A stretch of DNA of 64,000 bases from CAYUIG01 sp964444685 (GCA_964444685.1 CAYUIG010000003.1:1-64000); one strand, 5' to 3'; counted from the stretch's first letter, positions 25,856-34,733 are shown. The notes: generated from the sequence alone by a model not told the origin. Numbers and translations: made by a program.

Positions 25856-26239
25856 ATGGCTACGCGCGTGCTCGTCGCCGACGACGAGCCGATGAACGCT
25901 GAAATGATCGCGCTGATGTTGCGCTTTCACGGTTTCGATGCACACACGGTTGGGGACGGAGCCGCGGCGTTTTCGCATGCCCGCGAGTTCCGTCCGCACG
26001 TCGCATTGCTCGACACCGTCATGCCGCGCCAGGACGGGCGCACCATCGCGCGCATGCTGCGCGCCGAACCGTGGTTCGGCACGCGCGGGGTGATCGTGCT
26101 GTTCAGTTCACTGGATGAATCGGATGTCGGCTGGCGGGAGGCGGGTGCGGACGCGTTCCTGCAGAAGCCGTTCTCGCTGCGTGACGTCCCCGCCCTGATC
26201 GACAGGCTGCTCGCGGACCGGACGCTCGAAGCGCTCTAG
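25856..26239 (+). CDS. Stand-alone CheY-like receiver
   Basis: 127 residues consisting of one receiver domain: acidic pair DDE near the start, phospho-acceptor Asp in LLDTVMPRQDG, Ser/Thr position in VLFSSLDESD, and the conserved Lys in LQKPFSLRD. There is no output domain and no adjacent kinase gene, so it must act by protein contact or as a phosphorelay intermediate. An AAGGAGC element lies six bases before the ATG. Its end overlaps the convergent EVE gene by 4 bases. Confidence 0.9.
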   Translation: MATRVLVADDEPMNAEMIALMLRFHGFDAHTVGDGAAAFSHAREFRPHVALLDTVMPRQDGRTIARMLRAEPWFGTRGVIVLFSSLDESDVGWREAGADAFLQKPFSLRDVPALIDRLLADRTLEAL

Positions 26240-26640
26240 CCGCGGCCCACCTCGAGTACGCGCGCCCACTGATCGTCGGTCACCGGCCAGACGGCGACGC
26301 GCGGCATGCGGATGAAGCTCATTGTGGACAGCACATCGTCCTCGCGCAGCTCGGCAATGGAAATCGGCCGCTTCAAGGCGCGCACGGGCTCCACGTCCAC
26401 GACGGAGCGTTCGTCATCCGCGGGATCGGGACGCGGCGCGCTGGCGATCTTCGCGATCCCGACGATGGCCTTGTCGGGCGCTGTGTGGTAGATCAGCGCC
26501 TGGTCGCCCTTCTTCATCCTCCGGATGTTGCTCTGTGCACGCGCATTGCGGATGCCGTCCCAGACGGCCTTTCCATCCGCCTCGAGTTCGGTCCAGCCGT
26601 AGTCCTTCGGATCGGCGAGCAGCACCCACTTTGCACTCAT
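26236..26640 (-). CDS. EVE-domain protein
   Basis: 134 residues, the whole length being an EVE (PUA-like) domain: WVLLADPKDYGWTELEADGKAVWDGIRNARAQSNIRRMKKGDQALIYHT, then GIAKIASAPRPDP and a C-terminal FIRMPRVAVWPV. EVE domains bind modified bases in DNA or RNA. In bacteria they occur alone as housekeeping-type proteins or fused to restriction nucleases; here it is alone. The ATG overlaps the stop of the upstream gene (ATGA). Confidence 0.88.
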   Translation of the reverse strand: MSAKWVLLADPKDYGWTELEADGKAVWDGIRNARAQSNIRRMKKGDQALIYHTAPDKAIVGIAKIASAPRPDPADDERSVVDVEPVRALKRPISIAELREDDVLSTMSFIRMPRVAVWPVTDDQWARVLEVGRG

Positions 26641-27881
26641 GACTCCACCTCCGCCGCATGGCCGCGGCAGGCTGCGTGCAATTCGTCGTCGGTGAGCACA
26701 CGATCCGTGCGTTTCGCGAGCTCGAAGATGCGACGGCAGAGCGCGTCGTCGCCCACGTCGTAGCCGTGCTCCGCGAGCCAGAACTTCACGTTGGACATGC
26801 CGCTCACGTGACTGATCTCGATGACCTGACGCCGTCCGAACAGCGACGCAGGCACGGACGAGTAGACGCGGTCGGCGAGCCACTCGTCACCCTTGGCGCG
26901 CGCCTTCACGATCGCGGCCGCGTGCACACCGGTGCCCGTGCGGAACGCATCCGCGCCGAGCACGGGATACCCGGGCGGAATGGGCGTGCCCGTCGCGCGC
27001 GATACGGCATCGCAGTATTCGGCCAGGCGCGACAAGTCGTGGTCATGCATGCCGAGCAGCTTGAGGTTGACGAGCAGCAGGTCCATCTCGGTGTTGCCGA
27101 CTCGCTCGCCGATGCCGAGGCCGGTGCCGTGCACGCGGTGCACGCCTTCCTCGATCGCCGCGAACGTATTGGCGAGGCCGAGCCCGCGGTCGCGGTGGCC
27201 GTGCCAGTCGACCTTCACGTCACGGTCCGCTACGATCTCGTCGAGGACGAATCGTACGAGCCGGCGCACACCCTGCGGCGTGGCGTGGCCGACGGTATCG
27301 GCAAGGCAGATGCGCACGGCGCCGCAGTCGATGGCGAGACCATAGAGCGCCTTCAACGCCTCGGGCCGCGCACGCGTGGTGTCCTCCGTCACGTACATCA
27401 CCGGCAGCCCCTCGCCGGTGGCGAACGTGACCGCGTCCTCGGTCGCCTTCAGCATGCGGTCGAGGGTCCAGTCTTCGGCGTACTGCCGGATGGGCGAGCT
27501 GCCGATGAAGGTGCACGCCTCGATCGGGATGCCGGTGGCCTGGGATACGCGCGCGATGGGCTCGATGTCCGCGCGCACGGTGCGCGCCGCGCAGTTCGCA
27601 CCGATCGGCAGCTTCTGCCGCGCGATTTCCTGCGCGAGCGCGAGTACGTCGCGTTCGGCGCGCGGGCCCGCGCCCGGGAGTCCGATGTCGGCGGTGTGGA
27701 TGCCGAGCGCCGACATCAGGTGCAGGATCTCGATCTTTTCCGGGATCGATGGATCGCGCACGGACGGCGACTGCAGACCGTCGCGCAGCGTTTCGTCGTC
27801 CAGCTCGACGGGCCGGAGCGTGCGCCAGTCGAGCGCGCCCGGCGCCGTGTTCCAGTCGTAGACCAGGTCCTGCTCACGCAT
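26637..27881 (-). CDS. 2-isopropylmalate/homocitrate synthase-family enzyme
   Basis: 414 residues from the ATG at 27881; the ORF is open further upstream but that part overlaps the M20 peptidase gene on the other strand. Catalytic (beta/alpha)8 barrel signatures: DDETLRDGLQSP (metal and catalytic Asp/Arg), DIGLPGAGP, LADTVGHATPQGVR, and the metal-binding HxH in DWHGHRDRGLGLANT. It condenses acetyl-CoA with a 2-oxo acid. The C-terminal allosteric domain of full LeuA is absent (only about 120 residues follow the barrel), as in homocitrate synthase-like and short forms, so the substrate is open. Confidence 0.85.
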   Translation of the reverse strand: MREQDLVYDWNTAPGALDWRTLRPVELDDETLRDGLQSPSVRDPSIPEKIEILHLMSALGIHTADIGLPGAGPRAERDVLALAQEIARQKLPIGANCAARTVRADIEPIARVSQATGIPIEACTFIGSSPIRQYAEDWTLDRMLKATEDAVTFATGEGLPVMYVTEDTTRARPEALKALYGLAIDCGAVRICLADTVGHATPQGVRRLVRFVLDEIVADRDVKVDWHGHRDRGLGLANTFAAIEEGVHRVHGTGLGIGERVGNTEMDLLLVNLKLLGMHDHDLSRLAEYCDAVSRATGTPIPPGYPVLGADAFRTGTGVHAAAIVKARAKGDEWLADRVYSSVPASLFGRRQVIEISHVSGMSNVKFWLAEHGYDVGDDALCRRIFELAKRTDRVLTDDELHAACRGHAAEVES

Positions 27882-27950
27882 GGCTGCAACGGTGGCCCCG
27901 CGCGGGGCCTTTCGCAAGTCCATGCGCGTACGCAAGATTCCGCCGCTTCG

Positions 27951-29105
27951 ATGGCCCTCATCGCTTCCACCCCGCTCGAGCGTGCACTGCACGAGGTGCG
28001 CGCGAACGACGCCGCCACGCTGGACGACATGCGCGCGGTGACGCGGATTCCCGCGCCGCCGTTCGGCGAGGCGGAGCGTGCAGCGTGGGTCGCGCGTCGC
28101 TTCGCGGAGCTGGGGCTTGCGCACGTCGCGACCGATGAAGCGGGCAACGTCCTGGCCACGCTGCCGGGCGCGGGCGGCGGCCGGCCCGTGCTCGTGGCCG
28201 CGCACCTCGACACGGTGTTTGGCGCGGACGTGCCGATCCGGATCGTGGAGCGGAACGGCCGGATCGCCGCACCCGGCATCGCGGACAACGGCCGCGGCCT
28301 TGCCGCGCTGCTGGCGATCGCGCGTGCGTGCACGACCGCGGAGGTTCGTACCGTGTGTCCGGTCGTGCTGGTCGCGACGGTGGGCGAAGAGGGCAGCGGG
28401 GATCTGCGCGGCGTGAAGCATCTGCTCGCGCCCGGATCCCACTGGCGCGATGCGGCAGGCTTCATTGCGATCGATGGTGCGGGATCGCGCCGCATCGTGC
28501 ACCGTGCGGTCGGCGCGCGACGGCTGCGGATGGAGCTGTCAGGACCGGGCGGGCACTCGTGGGCGGATCGCGACGCGCCCAACACGATTCATGCACTCGG
28601 ACGTGCGGTGGCCGCGCTGGCTGGGGTACGCGTCCCGGAACGTGCGTCGCTCACCGTCGCAAGGATCGGTGGTGGCACGAGCGTGAACGCGATACCGGCC
28701 GATGCATGGCTCGAGCTGGACCTGCGTGCGGAGCGCGGGCTGACACTGGAGCGGCTCGAGCGGCGTGCGCGCGCGATTGTGCGCAGCGCGGCGGAGGACG
28801 CGCGTGTGCGCGTGCGCATCGGCGTGATCGGTGACCGGCCGACGGGCTCGACCCCGCGCAGCAGCCGGCTCGTGCGCGCGGCACGCGCGGCGACGCGCCG
28901 CATCGGCGAGGAGCCCGAGCTGACCGCGGGCTCCACGGACGCGAACGTGCCGATGGCGCTGGGCATCGATGCCATCGCGATCGGCGCGGGTGGCGAGGCG
29001 GGTGGCACGCACACCACGGCGGAGTGGTACCGCAACGCCGGCGGCGCGGATGGTGTGGCGCGCGCCCTGCTCGCGGTGCTGTTGTTCGCGGGCGTCCGGC
29101 GCTAG
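27951..29105 (+). CDS. M20-family metallopeptidase
   Basis: 384 residues, dinuclear zinc peptidase of the PepT/DapE/ArgE type. Metal and catalytic motifs: AAHLDTVF (His, catalytic Asp), GIADNGRGLAAL (bridging Asp), VGEEGSGDLRG (catalytic Glu and metal Glu), SADxD-like position and GGTHTTAEWY (His). The dimerisation domain lies about 180-290 (HRAVGARRLRMELSGPGGHSWADRDAPN). I start at the ATG at 27951, the first after the divergent synthase gene, 69 bases away. The substrate is probably a small peptide or acylated amino acid. Confidence 0.88.
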   Translation: MALIASTPLERALHEVRANDAATLDDMRAVTRIPAPPFGEAERAAWVARRFAELGLAHVATDEAGNVLATLPGAGGGRPVLVAAHLDTVFGADVPIRIVERNGRIAAPGIADNGRGLAALLAIARACTTAEVRTVCPVVLVATVGEEGSGDLRGVKHLLAPGSHWRDAAGFIAIDGAGSRRIVHRAVGARRLRMELSGPGGHSWADRDAPNTIHALGRAVAALAGVRVPERASLTVARIGGGTSVNAIPADAWLELDLRAERGLTLERLERRARAIVRSAAEDARVRVRIGVIGDRPTGSTPRSSRLVRAARAATRRIGEEPELTAGSTDANVPMALGIDAIAIGAGGEAGGTHTTAEWYRNAGGADGVARALLAVLLFAGVRR

Positions 29106-30094
29106 CCGCCGTCCACCACGGAGTGGTCGCAGAGGTTGACGGCGCCACTCACGCCGCGCACGACCGCGTTGTCCCCGATCAGCGAATCGCGCAGTGTGGC
29201 ATCCTCGATCGTGCAATCCTCGCCGATCAGCGAATCGCGCACCTTCACGTTCTTCAGCGTGGTGCCGGTGCCGACCGTTACGTTGGGCCCGATCTCGACG
29301 TTCTCGAGGCGCACGCCCTCCTCGATGCGCACGGGCGCGTGCACCTTGACCGCCCGTCCGCCGATCGGCGGCCGGGCACGGCCGTTTTCGAGGAGGTGGC
29401 GGTTGGTGTCCAGCAGCGTTTCGAGCTGGCCGCAGTCGTACCAGCCCTCGACTTCCTCGACGCGGATGTTCGCGCCGTTGTCGATCATGTACTGGAACGC
29501 GTCGGTCAGGTAGAACTCGCCACTGGGCCCCTTCGGCCCCGTCACGGTTGCGCGGATGCCCTCGAAGAGGAGCTGCCAGTCGTGGATGTAGTACAGACCT
29601 ATGTTGGCGAGCTTCGAGATCGGATCCTTCGGCTTCTCGACGATGCGGCGCATGTGGCCGTCCGCATCCTTCACGATGACGCCGAAGCGCTGATAATCCT
29701 CGACCTCCTTCGCCCAGATCACGCCGGCGGTGCCTTCGGGAAGGCGCTTGACCAGCGAGAGGTCGGCGTCGAAGAGGGTGTCGACGAAAATGATGAGCAG
29801 GTCCTCATCGATGAACGGCTCGGCCAGGGCCACCGCGCCGGCGGTCCCGTCCTGCACGGCCTGCTCGACGAAATGGGCGATGAAGCCGGGGTACTCGGCC
29901 CGGACGTACTCTTCGATCCGGTCCTTGAGGTAGCCGGTGATGAAGACGATCTCGGTGACGCCGAGGTCCCTCAGGTCATCGAGGATGTAGCTCATGACGG
30001 GCCGGCCGCCCACGCGCAGCAGGGGCTTGGGGGTGACGTACGTCTGCGGCCGCAACCGCGTCCCCTTGCCCGCGAGCGGGATTACCACTTTCAT
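29102..30094 (-). CDS. Sugar-phosphate nucleotidyltransferase with C-terminal left-handed beta-helix
   Basis: 330 residues. N-terminal Rossmann-type catalytic domain: MKVVIPLAGKGTRLRPQT (nucleotide loop), TPKPLLRVGGRPVM, FVDTLFDADLS, IVEKPKDPIS, NIGLYYI and FYLTDAFQYMID. The last 90 residues carry hexapeptide-like turns (VEIGPNVTVGTGTTLKNV, SLIGEDCTIEDATLRDSLIGDNAVV), a left-handed beta-helix. The architecture resembles glucose-1-phosphate thymidylyl/uridylyltransferases of the archaeal-like long form. It would make an activated sugar for cell-surface glycans; which sugar cannot be told. Confidence 0.88.
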   Translation of the reverse strand: MKVVIPLAGKGTRLRPQTYVTPKPLLRVGGRPVMSYILDDLRDLGVTEIVFITGYLKDRIEEYVRAEYPGFIAHFVEQAVQDGTAGAVALAEPFIDEDLLIIFVDTLFDADLSLVKRLPEGTAGVIWAKEVEDYQRFGVIVKDADGHMRRIVEKPKDPISKLANIGLYYIHDWQLLFEGIRATVTGPKGPSGEFYLTDAFQYMIDNGANIRVEEVEGWYDCGQLETLLDTNRHLLENGRARPPIGGRAVKVHAPVRIEEGVRLENVEIGPNVTVGTGTTLKNVKVRDSLIGEDCTIEDATLRDSLIGDNAVVRGVSGAVNLCDHSVVDGG

Positions 30095-30249
30095 CCGTTT
30101 TCGTCCTCCAGGGGTTTGCCGGTCGCCCGCATCTTGCGGGCCGCGAGTGTGACCGGGCCACGAAAGTAAGGTGCGCGGCGGTCCGGAGAAACCCGCTCGC
30201 GGCGCGCGCACCCGCGGCCTAGAATGGATCGAGGTCCAGAGGAGGTGCC

Positions 30250-30960
30250 ATGAAGAGGATGGCGATGGTACTGTGGCTTGCCCTGCCCGCGGCGGTGGCG
30301 GCCCAGGAGGCGGAGGACCCGCGCACCCTCACAGTCAGCGCCACGGCGGAGGTGGAGCGCGAGCCGGACCAGGCCACGCTGAGCCTCGCCGTGGAGACGG
30401 AGGGGGAGACGGCGGCGGTGGCGGCGCAGCGGAACGCCGAGGCGATGGAGGCGGTGGTCGCGGCCATCCGCGGCGCGGGCATCGCGCGCGACCGGATCCG
30501 CACTCAGGGCTATCAGCTCCATCCCGTTTACGCGCGAGCCACACGCGAGGATGTCGAGCCGCGCATAACCGGTTATCGTGCATTGAACACGGTGCGCGTG
30601 GAGATCGACTCGATCGCGCGCGTCGGACGCGTCATCGATGCGGCGATCGGTGCAGGCGCGAACCGTGTGAGCGGGCTCGTCTTCGGCCTGCGCGACTACG
30701 AGTCGGCGCAGCGCGAAGCGCTCCAGCGTGCGGTCGAGATGGCGCGCGTGGAGGCCGAGGTGATCGCGAGCGCCGCGGGCGAGCGCCTGGGACCGCCGCT
30801 CAGCATCCACTCGGGCGGCGTGGCGCGGCCGGTGTCGGGTCCGATGTACGACATGCGCGCGATGGCGGTGGAAGCGATGGCCGCACCGACACCCGTCGAG
30901 GGCGGCACGCTCACCGTGATGGCGAGCGTCACCATCGTCTACAGGCTCGAATCGCAGTGA
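30250..30960 (+). CDS. SIMPL-domain (DUF541) periplasmic protein
   Basis: 236 residues with a signal peptide (RMAMVLWLALPAAVAAQE). The SIMPL domain is recognisable by LTVSATAEVEREPDQATLSLAVETEG, the TQGYQLHPVY segment, GYRALNTVRVEIDSI, and the closing VMASVTIVYRLES. Bacterial members (YggE-like) affect oxidative stress or envelope homeostasis; the biochemical role is not known. GGAGG precedes the ATG by 5 bases. It heads a four-gene run in which each gene overlaps the next. Confidence 0.88.
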   Translation: MKRMAMVLWLALPAAVAAQEAEDPRTLTVSATAEVEREPDQATLSLAVETEGETAAVAAQRNAEAMEAVVAAIRGAGIARDRIRTQGYQLHPVYARATREDVEPRITGYRALNTVRVEIDSIARVGRVIDAAIGAGANRVSGLVFGLRDYESAQREALQRAVEMARVEAEVIASAAGERLGPPLSIHSGGVARPVSGPMYDMRAMAVEAMAAPTPVEGGTLTVMASVTIVYRLESQ

Positions 30961-31367
30961 GCGAAATGAAGGACCGGCTCGCAAAGGCGCTGGGCAGCAG
31001 CACGGTGGCGACGGATCCACGTGCTGAGGACCCGCGCCTGCGCGGCCGCACCTGGAGCGTGCCGTTCGATCGGGTGTGGCGCTCCGCGATGATCATCGCG
31101 GGCGGCGGCCTCGCAGGCTGGCGCGTGGTGTCGAGCGACGACCTCAAGGGCGAGATCGTCGCCAACTCCCACTCGCGCGTGGCGGGCACGCTCGAGATCC
31201 GCATCCACATTCGGCTGGACGAGGACGCGCAGACGCGCATCGACGCGAGCTGCTCGGTGCCGGGGCGAAGCCACGACTTCGGCGCGTGCACTCGCCGGCT
31301 GCTGAGCTTCTTCGATGCGCTGGACCGCGTGCTGGCCGTCGATGCGCGGCCGGCCGTCCGCGGCTGA
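30957..31367 (+). CDS. Unknown protein, weakly DUF1499-like
   Basis: 136 residues. Start GTG at 30957 overlapping the SIMPL stop (GTGA); an in-frame ATG lies three codons on. No signal peptide. The core reads FDRVWRSAMIIAGGGLAGWRVVSSDD, then HSRVAGTLEIRIHIRLDED and a Cys-containing RIDASCSVPGRSHDFGACTRRL. The order of strand motifs recalls DUF1499 proteins, but the match is weak. Tight coupling to SIMPL and to the amidohydrolase suggests a shared process. Confidence 0.7.
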   Translation: MSEMKDRLAKALGSSTVATDPRAEDPRLRGRTWSVPFDRVWRSAMIIAGGGLAGWRVVSSDDLKGEIVANSHSRVAGTLEIRIHIRLDEDAQTRIDASCSVPGRSHDFGACTRRLLSFFDALDRVLAVDARPAVRG

Positions 31368-32209
31368 TGCGGATCCTCGACTTCCACACGCATCCCTGGC
31401 GGCCGCAGGACTTCGCACCCGGAACCATCGACTTCATCACACGCACCTCGCCTGCGGTGCGGGACCACGGCGAGCAGCTGTCCGATCCGTCGCATGCTGC
31501 TTCCCTGCTGCGCGCGCAGGGCGTGTCGCACGCCGTGCTGCTCGCGGAGCACTGCCCGGCCACGTCGGGCAACGTGCGCACGGAGACGGTGATCGAGCTG
31601 GCTGCGCAGAGTGACGGCTTCTTCCTGCCGTTCGCTTCCGTAGATCCTGTCAGCGACGCGGACGCCGCAGGCCTCCTGAGGCGCTACATCGAGGCCGGCG
31701 TCCGCGGGCTCAAGCTGTATCCGTCGTACCAGTTCTATTATCCGAACGACGCGCGGGTGTACCCGCTGTACGAGCTGTGCCAGGCACACGGCCTCCCGGT
31801 GCTCATGCACATTGGCAGCTCGGTGATTCCGGGAACGCGCATGAAGTACTGCGATCCGTTGCATCTCGATGACGTGGCCGTGGATTTCCCGGACCTCGTC
31901 CTCGTGATGGCCCATGGCGGGCGCGGATTCTGGTACGAGGAGTGCGCGTTCCTGGCTTCGCACCACGCGAATCTGTACATCGACATCGCGGGGCTGGTGC
32001 CGGCGCGGCTGCGGGACCATTTTCCGCGCCTCGAACGGCTCGTACCGAAGATGGTATTCGGCAGCGACTGGCCGGCGATGCCGAAGAGCCCGCTCGAGAA
32101 CGCCCGCGCCGTAGCCGGCCTCGGACTCGGCGACGACGCGCTCGACACTCTGCTGTGGCGCAACGCCGCGCGACTGCTCCGCATTCAAGAGGACGCCGCG
32201 AGCCGATGA
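31367..32209 (+). CDS. Metal-dependent amidohydrolase 2-family hydrolase
   Basis: 280 residues, TIM-barrel metal hydrolase. Metal motif DFHTHPW at the N-terminus, GVRGLKLYPSYQFY, HGLPVLMHIGSS (metal His), VMAHGGRGFW (His) and MVFGSDWPAMP (catalytic Asp). Amidohydrolase 2 members include decarboxylases such as ACMSD-like enzymes and lactonases; the substrate is not evident. It begins with an ATG that overlaps the previous stop (TGATG) and ends overlapping the Lon gene by 4 bases. Confidence 0.85.
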   Translation: MRILDFHTHPWRPQDFAPGTIDFITRTSPAVRDHGEQLSDPSHAASLLRAQGVSHAVLLAEHCPATSGNVRTETVIELAAQSDGFFLPFASVDPVSDADAAGLLRRYIEAGVRGLKLYPSYQFYYPNDARVYPLYELCQAHGLPVLMHIGSSVIPGTRMKYCDPLHLDDVAVDFPDLVLVMAHGGRGFWYEECAFLASHHANLYIDIAGLVPARLRDHFPRLERLVPKMVFGSDWPAMPKSPLENARAVAGLGLGDDALDTLLWRNAARLLRIQEDAASR

Positions 32210-34614
32210 ACTCCCGCAAGCGCAACACCTCGCTCCAGCAGATCCCGATCGTCCCGCTGCGCAGCACCGTCGTGTATCCGTACGCCGTGATCGGCGTGCA
32301 GATCGGGATGCCCAGCACGCTCGAGTTGCTGACGGCCTACGCGGACCCGATGCTGCTCGTGGCCGTGGTGGTCGCGCCGGGCGGCCCGGACGATCCGGTG
32401 GATCCGGCGGACCTGCGGAAGATCGCGGTGGTGGCACGCGTGTCCGACCGGCTGAATCTGCCGGGCGGCACAGTGCAGGCCACCTTCCAGGGGCTGCGCC
32501 GCGTGCGGATCGAGCGCGTGCGCGAGCGCGATGGCTTCTTCATCGGCGACGCGAGCGAAGTCGACGAGCATCCTGCGGAGGAGGAAACGGCGCGCCGCCT
32601 GATCGCGCGCGTGCTGGGCACGCTCGAATCGCTCTCCTCGGAAGTCGAGCGCATCCCGCGCGAAGTACCGCGCATCCTGCGCATGAACCTCGGCGACCCC
32701 GGCCGTTTCGCCGACCTCGTTGCCACGCTCGCGAACTTCAGCGTGGCCGCGAAGGACACGGTCGTGCAGAAGCTGGACGTCGAGGATCGCCTCGAGTACG
32801 AGCGCGAGGAGCTGGACTCGCAGCTCCGGCGCGTGCGGCAACTGGCGGCCGAGGAGCAGGAGCGCGAGAGCGAGCCCGGATCGGAGGACGTCTCGCCGGG
32901 GGAGCATGCGGCCGAGCTGCGTCGCCGCATCAAGGCGCTGCAGGCGGAGCTGGGGCAGGTGGATCCCGTGGAAGGCGAGGTGATCGACCTGCTGCGGCGC
33001 ATCGAGACTGCCGACCTGCCCGCGCGCGTCGTGCTCCAGGCGCGCACCGAGGTCGAGCGACTGCGCAATCTGCCGCCCGCGTCTCCCGAATCGAGCGACA
33101 TCCGCTCGTACGTCGACTGGCTGCTGCACATGCCATGGCGCAAGGCCGCGACCGCGGGGCCGGGCCGCATCGACCTGGACGCCGTGCAGCGCGAGCTCGA
33201 CACCGAGTTGCTGGGCCTGACGGAGCCGAAACAGCGGCTGCTCGACCACCTGGCCGTCGCGCGACTACGCGGCGATCTGCTCGGCCCGATTCCCTGCATC
33301 GTGGGGCCGCCCGAAGTCGGCAAGCGCTCGCTCGTGGCCGCACTGGCGCGCGGACTGGGCCGGCCGCTCGCACGCATCGAATTGGGTGGCAGAGGCGAGG
33401 CGCAGCTCGTGGGAACGCGCCGGACGCGTGCGGGCGCACAGCCGGGCAAGATCACCGCGTCGCTGCGCGACGTGGGCGCGCGAGATCCTGTGATGCTTCT
33501 GGCCGAGATGGACGAGATCGGTCTGGGCAAGGTGGACGGCGAACCGATCGAGGCGATGGAGGAGATCCTCGATTGGGAAGGCCGCAGCCAGTTCGTGGAC
33601 CGTTACCTGGATCTGCCCGTCGACCTGAGTGACGTGCTGTTCATCGCGGTTGCGCAGGACTTCTACCGCGTACCGCGCGACCTGCGCGAGCTGATGGTCG
33701 AGATCCGCATCGCGGGCTACACGCCGGAGGAGAAGGTCACGATCGCGCGCGAGCGCATGATCCCGCGGCTCATCGAGGAGCACGGGCTCACACCGCGTGA
33801 AGTCGCATTCCCTGACGACGGCCTGTACTCCCTCGCCTCGGGCTACGCCCGCGACAACGGCATGGGCCTGATGCGCCGCTCGCTCGAGATCCTGCTGCGG
33901 ACACGTGCGCGCGCGCGTGCGCAGAAGGATCGCAAGAAGTGGAAGTTCGATGCCGACCGCATCGAAGAGATCCTCGGCCTGCCTCGCTACGTTGCGACGC
34001 CTGCCGAGAGCGCGCCGGAGGTCGGCGTCGTCACTGGCCTTGCATGGACCGCGGGCGGCGGTGAGCTGATGTTCATCGAAGCGCTGCGCATGCCGGGGTC
34101 TGGCCGGCTGATCATCACCGGCATGCTCGGCGACGTGATGCGCGAGTCCGTGAACGCCGGTTACTCGTACGTGCGTTCACGAGGACCGGAGCTGGGCATC
34201 ACGGAAGAGGACTTCCGCGAGTCGGATGTGCACGTGCACTTCCCCGTCGGCGCGATTCCGAAGGACGGGCCATCCGCAGGCATCGCGGTGACACTCGCAA
34301 TTGCATCCACGTTGTCGAACCGGCCCGTGCGCCACGACATCGCGATGAGCGGCGAGGTGACGCTGCGCGGGAAGGTGCTGGAGATCGGCGGTGTGAAGGA
34401 GAAGGTGCTCGCGGCGCACCGCGCGGATATCCGCCAGGTGATCCTGCCGCGCGGCAACAGCCGCGACCTGCGCGATGTGCCCGAGGACGTGCGGGAGAGC
34501 ATCCAGTTCCACTTCGTGGACCGGATGGATGATGTGTTCCGGCTGGCGCTGTACGGTGCGAAGTCGGCCGCCGGTGGCCGGTCCGGTGAAGGCATGGCCG
34601 CTCGCCGACGCTGA
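32206..34614 (+). CDS. Lon-type protease with degenerate ATPase domain
   Basis: 802 residues, full Lon layout: N-terminal substrate domain (about 1-205, IPIVPLRSTVVYPYAVIGV), coiled coil (about 225-270), AAA+ region (about 300-560) and protease domain (about 600-790). The protease dyad is intact: Ser690 in KDGPSAGIA and Lys733 in GGVKEKVLAAHR. The ATPase is not: Walker A reads GPPEVGKRS (expected GPPGVGKTS), Walker B reads MLLAEMDEI (expected FLLDEIDK), sensor-1 Asn is Gln, the arginine finger (DRME) reads ELMV, and the sensor-2 Arg (GVRxLER) is lost. It starts with ATG overlapping the amidohydrolase stop. It may be an ATP-independent peptidase or regulator. Confidence 0.92.
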   Translation: MNSRKRNTSLQQIPIVPLRSTVVYPYAVIGVQIGMPSTLELLTAYADPMLLVAVVVAPGGPDDPVDPADLRKIAVVARVSDRLNLPGGTVQATFQGLRRVRIERVRERDGFFIGDASEVDEHPAEEETARRLIARVLGTLESLSSEVERIPREVPRILRMNLGDPGRFADLVATLANFSVAAKDTVVQKLDVEDRLEYEREELDSQLRRVRQLAAEEQERESEPGSEDVSPGEHAAELRRRIKALQAELGQVDPVEGEVIDLLRRIETADLPARVVLQARTEVERLRNLPPASPESSDIRSYVDWLLHMPWRKAATAGPGRIDLDAVQRELDTELLGLTEPKQRLLDHLAVARLRGDLLGPIPCIVGPPEVGKRSLVAALARGLGRPLARIELGGRGEAQLVGTRRTRAGAQPGKITASLRDVGARDPVMLLAEMDEIGLGKVDGEPIEAMEEILDWEGRSQFVDRYLDLPVDLSDVLFIAVAQDFYRVPRDLRELMVEIRIAGYTPEEKVTIARERMIPRLIEEHGLTPREVAFPDDGLYSLASGYARDNGMGLMRRSLEILLRTRARARAQKDRKKWKFDADRIEEILGLPRYVATPAESAPEVGVVTGLAWTAGGGELMFIEALRMPGSGRLIITGMLGDVMRESVNAGYSYVRSRGPELGITEEDFRESDVHVHFPVGAIPKDGPSAGIAVTLAIASTLSNRPVRHDIAMSGEVTLRGKVLEIGGVKEKVLAAHRADIRQVILPRGNSRDLRDVPEDVRESIQFHFVDRMDDVFRLALYGAKSAAGGRSGEGMAARRR

Positions 34615-34624
34615 CGGCCTTTTT

Positions 34625-34733
34625 TCACCGCGGAGAGCGCGGAGGGCGCGGAGAAAGACTGGAGCCCCACCCCACACCGGTTATTCAGTTGGTGAGGGGT
34701 GGGGCTCCGCGTCCTCCGCGCCCTCCGCGGTGA
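34625..34733. repeat. Long GC-rich inverted repeat between convergent genes
   Basis: Arms 34625-34673 and 34695-34733 pair: TCACCGCGGAG..GCGGAGGGCGCGGAG and GAGCCCCACCCC on the left, GGGGTGGGGCTCCGCG, CCTCCGCGCCCTCCGCGGTGA on the right. The arms contain repeated GCGGAGGGC-type units. It fills the space between the convergent lon-like and symporter genes, with a TTTTTT run on its left side, so a bidirectional terminator role is plausible. Confidence 0.8.

Noticed and set aside
28003..28502. N-terminal extension of the isopropylmalate-synthase-like protein
   Set aside because: It lies entirely opposite the start of the M20 peptidase gene, is Arg/Ala-rich and has no homologous domain; the ATG at 27881 starts the barrel properly.
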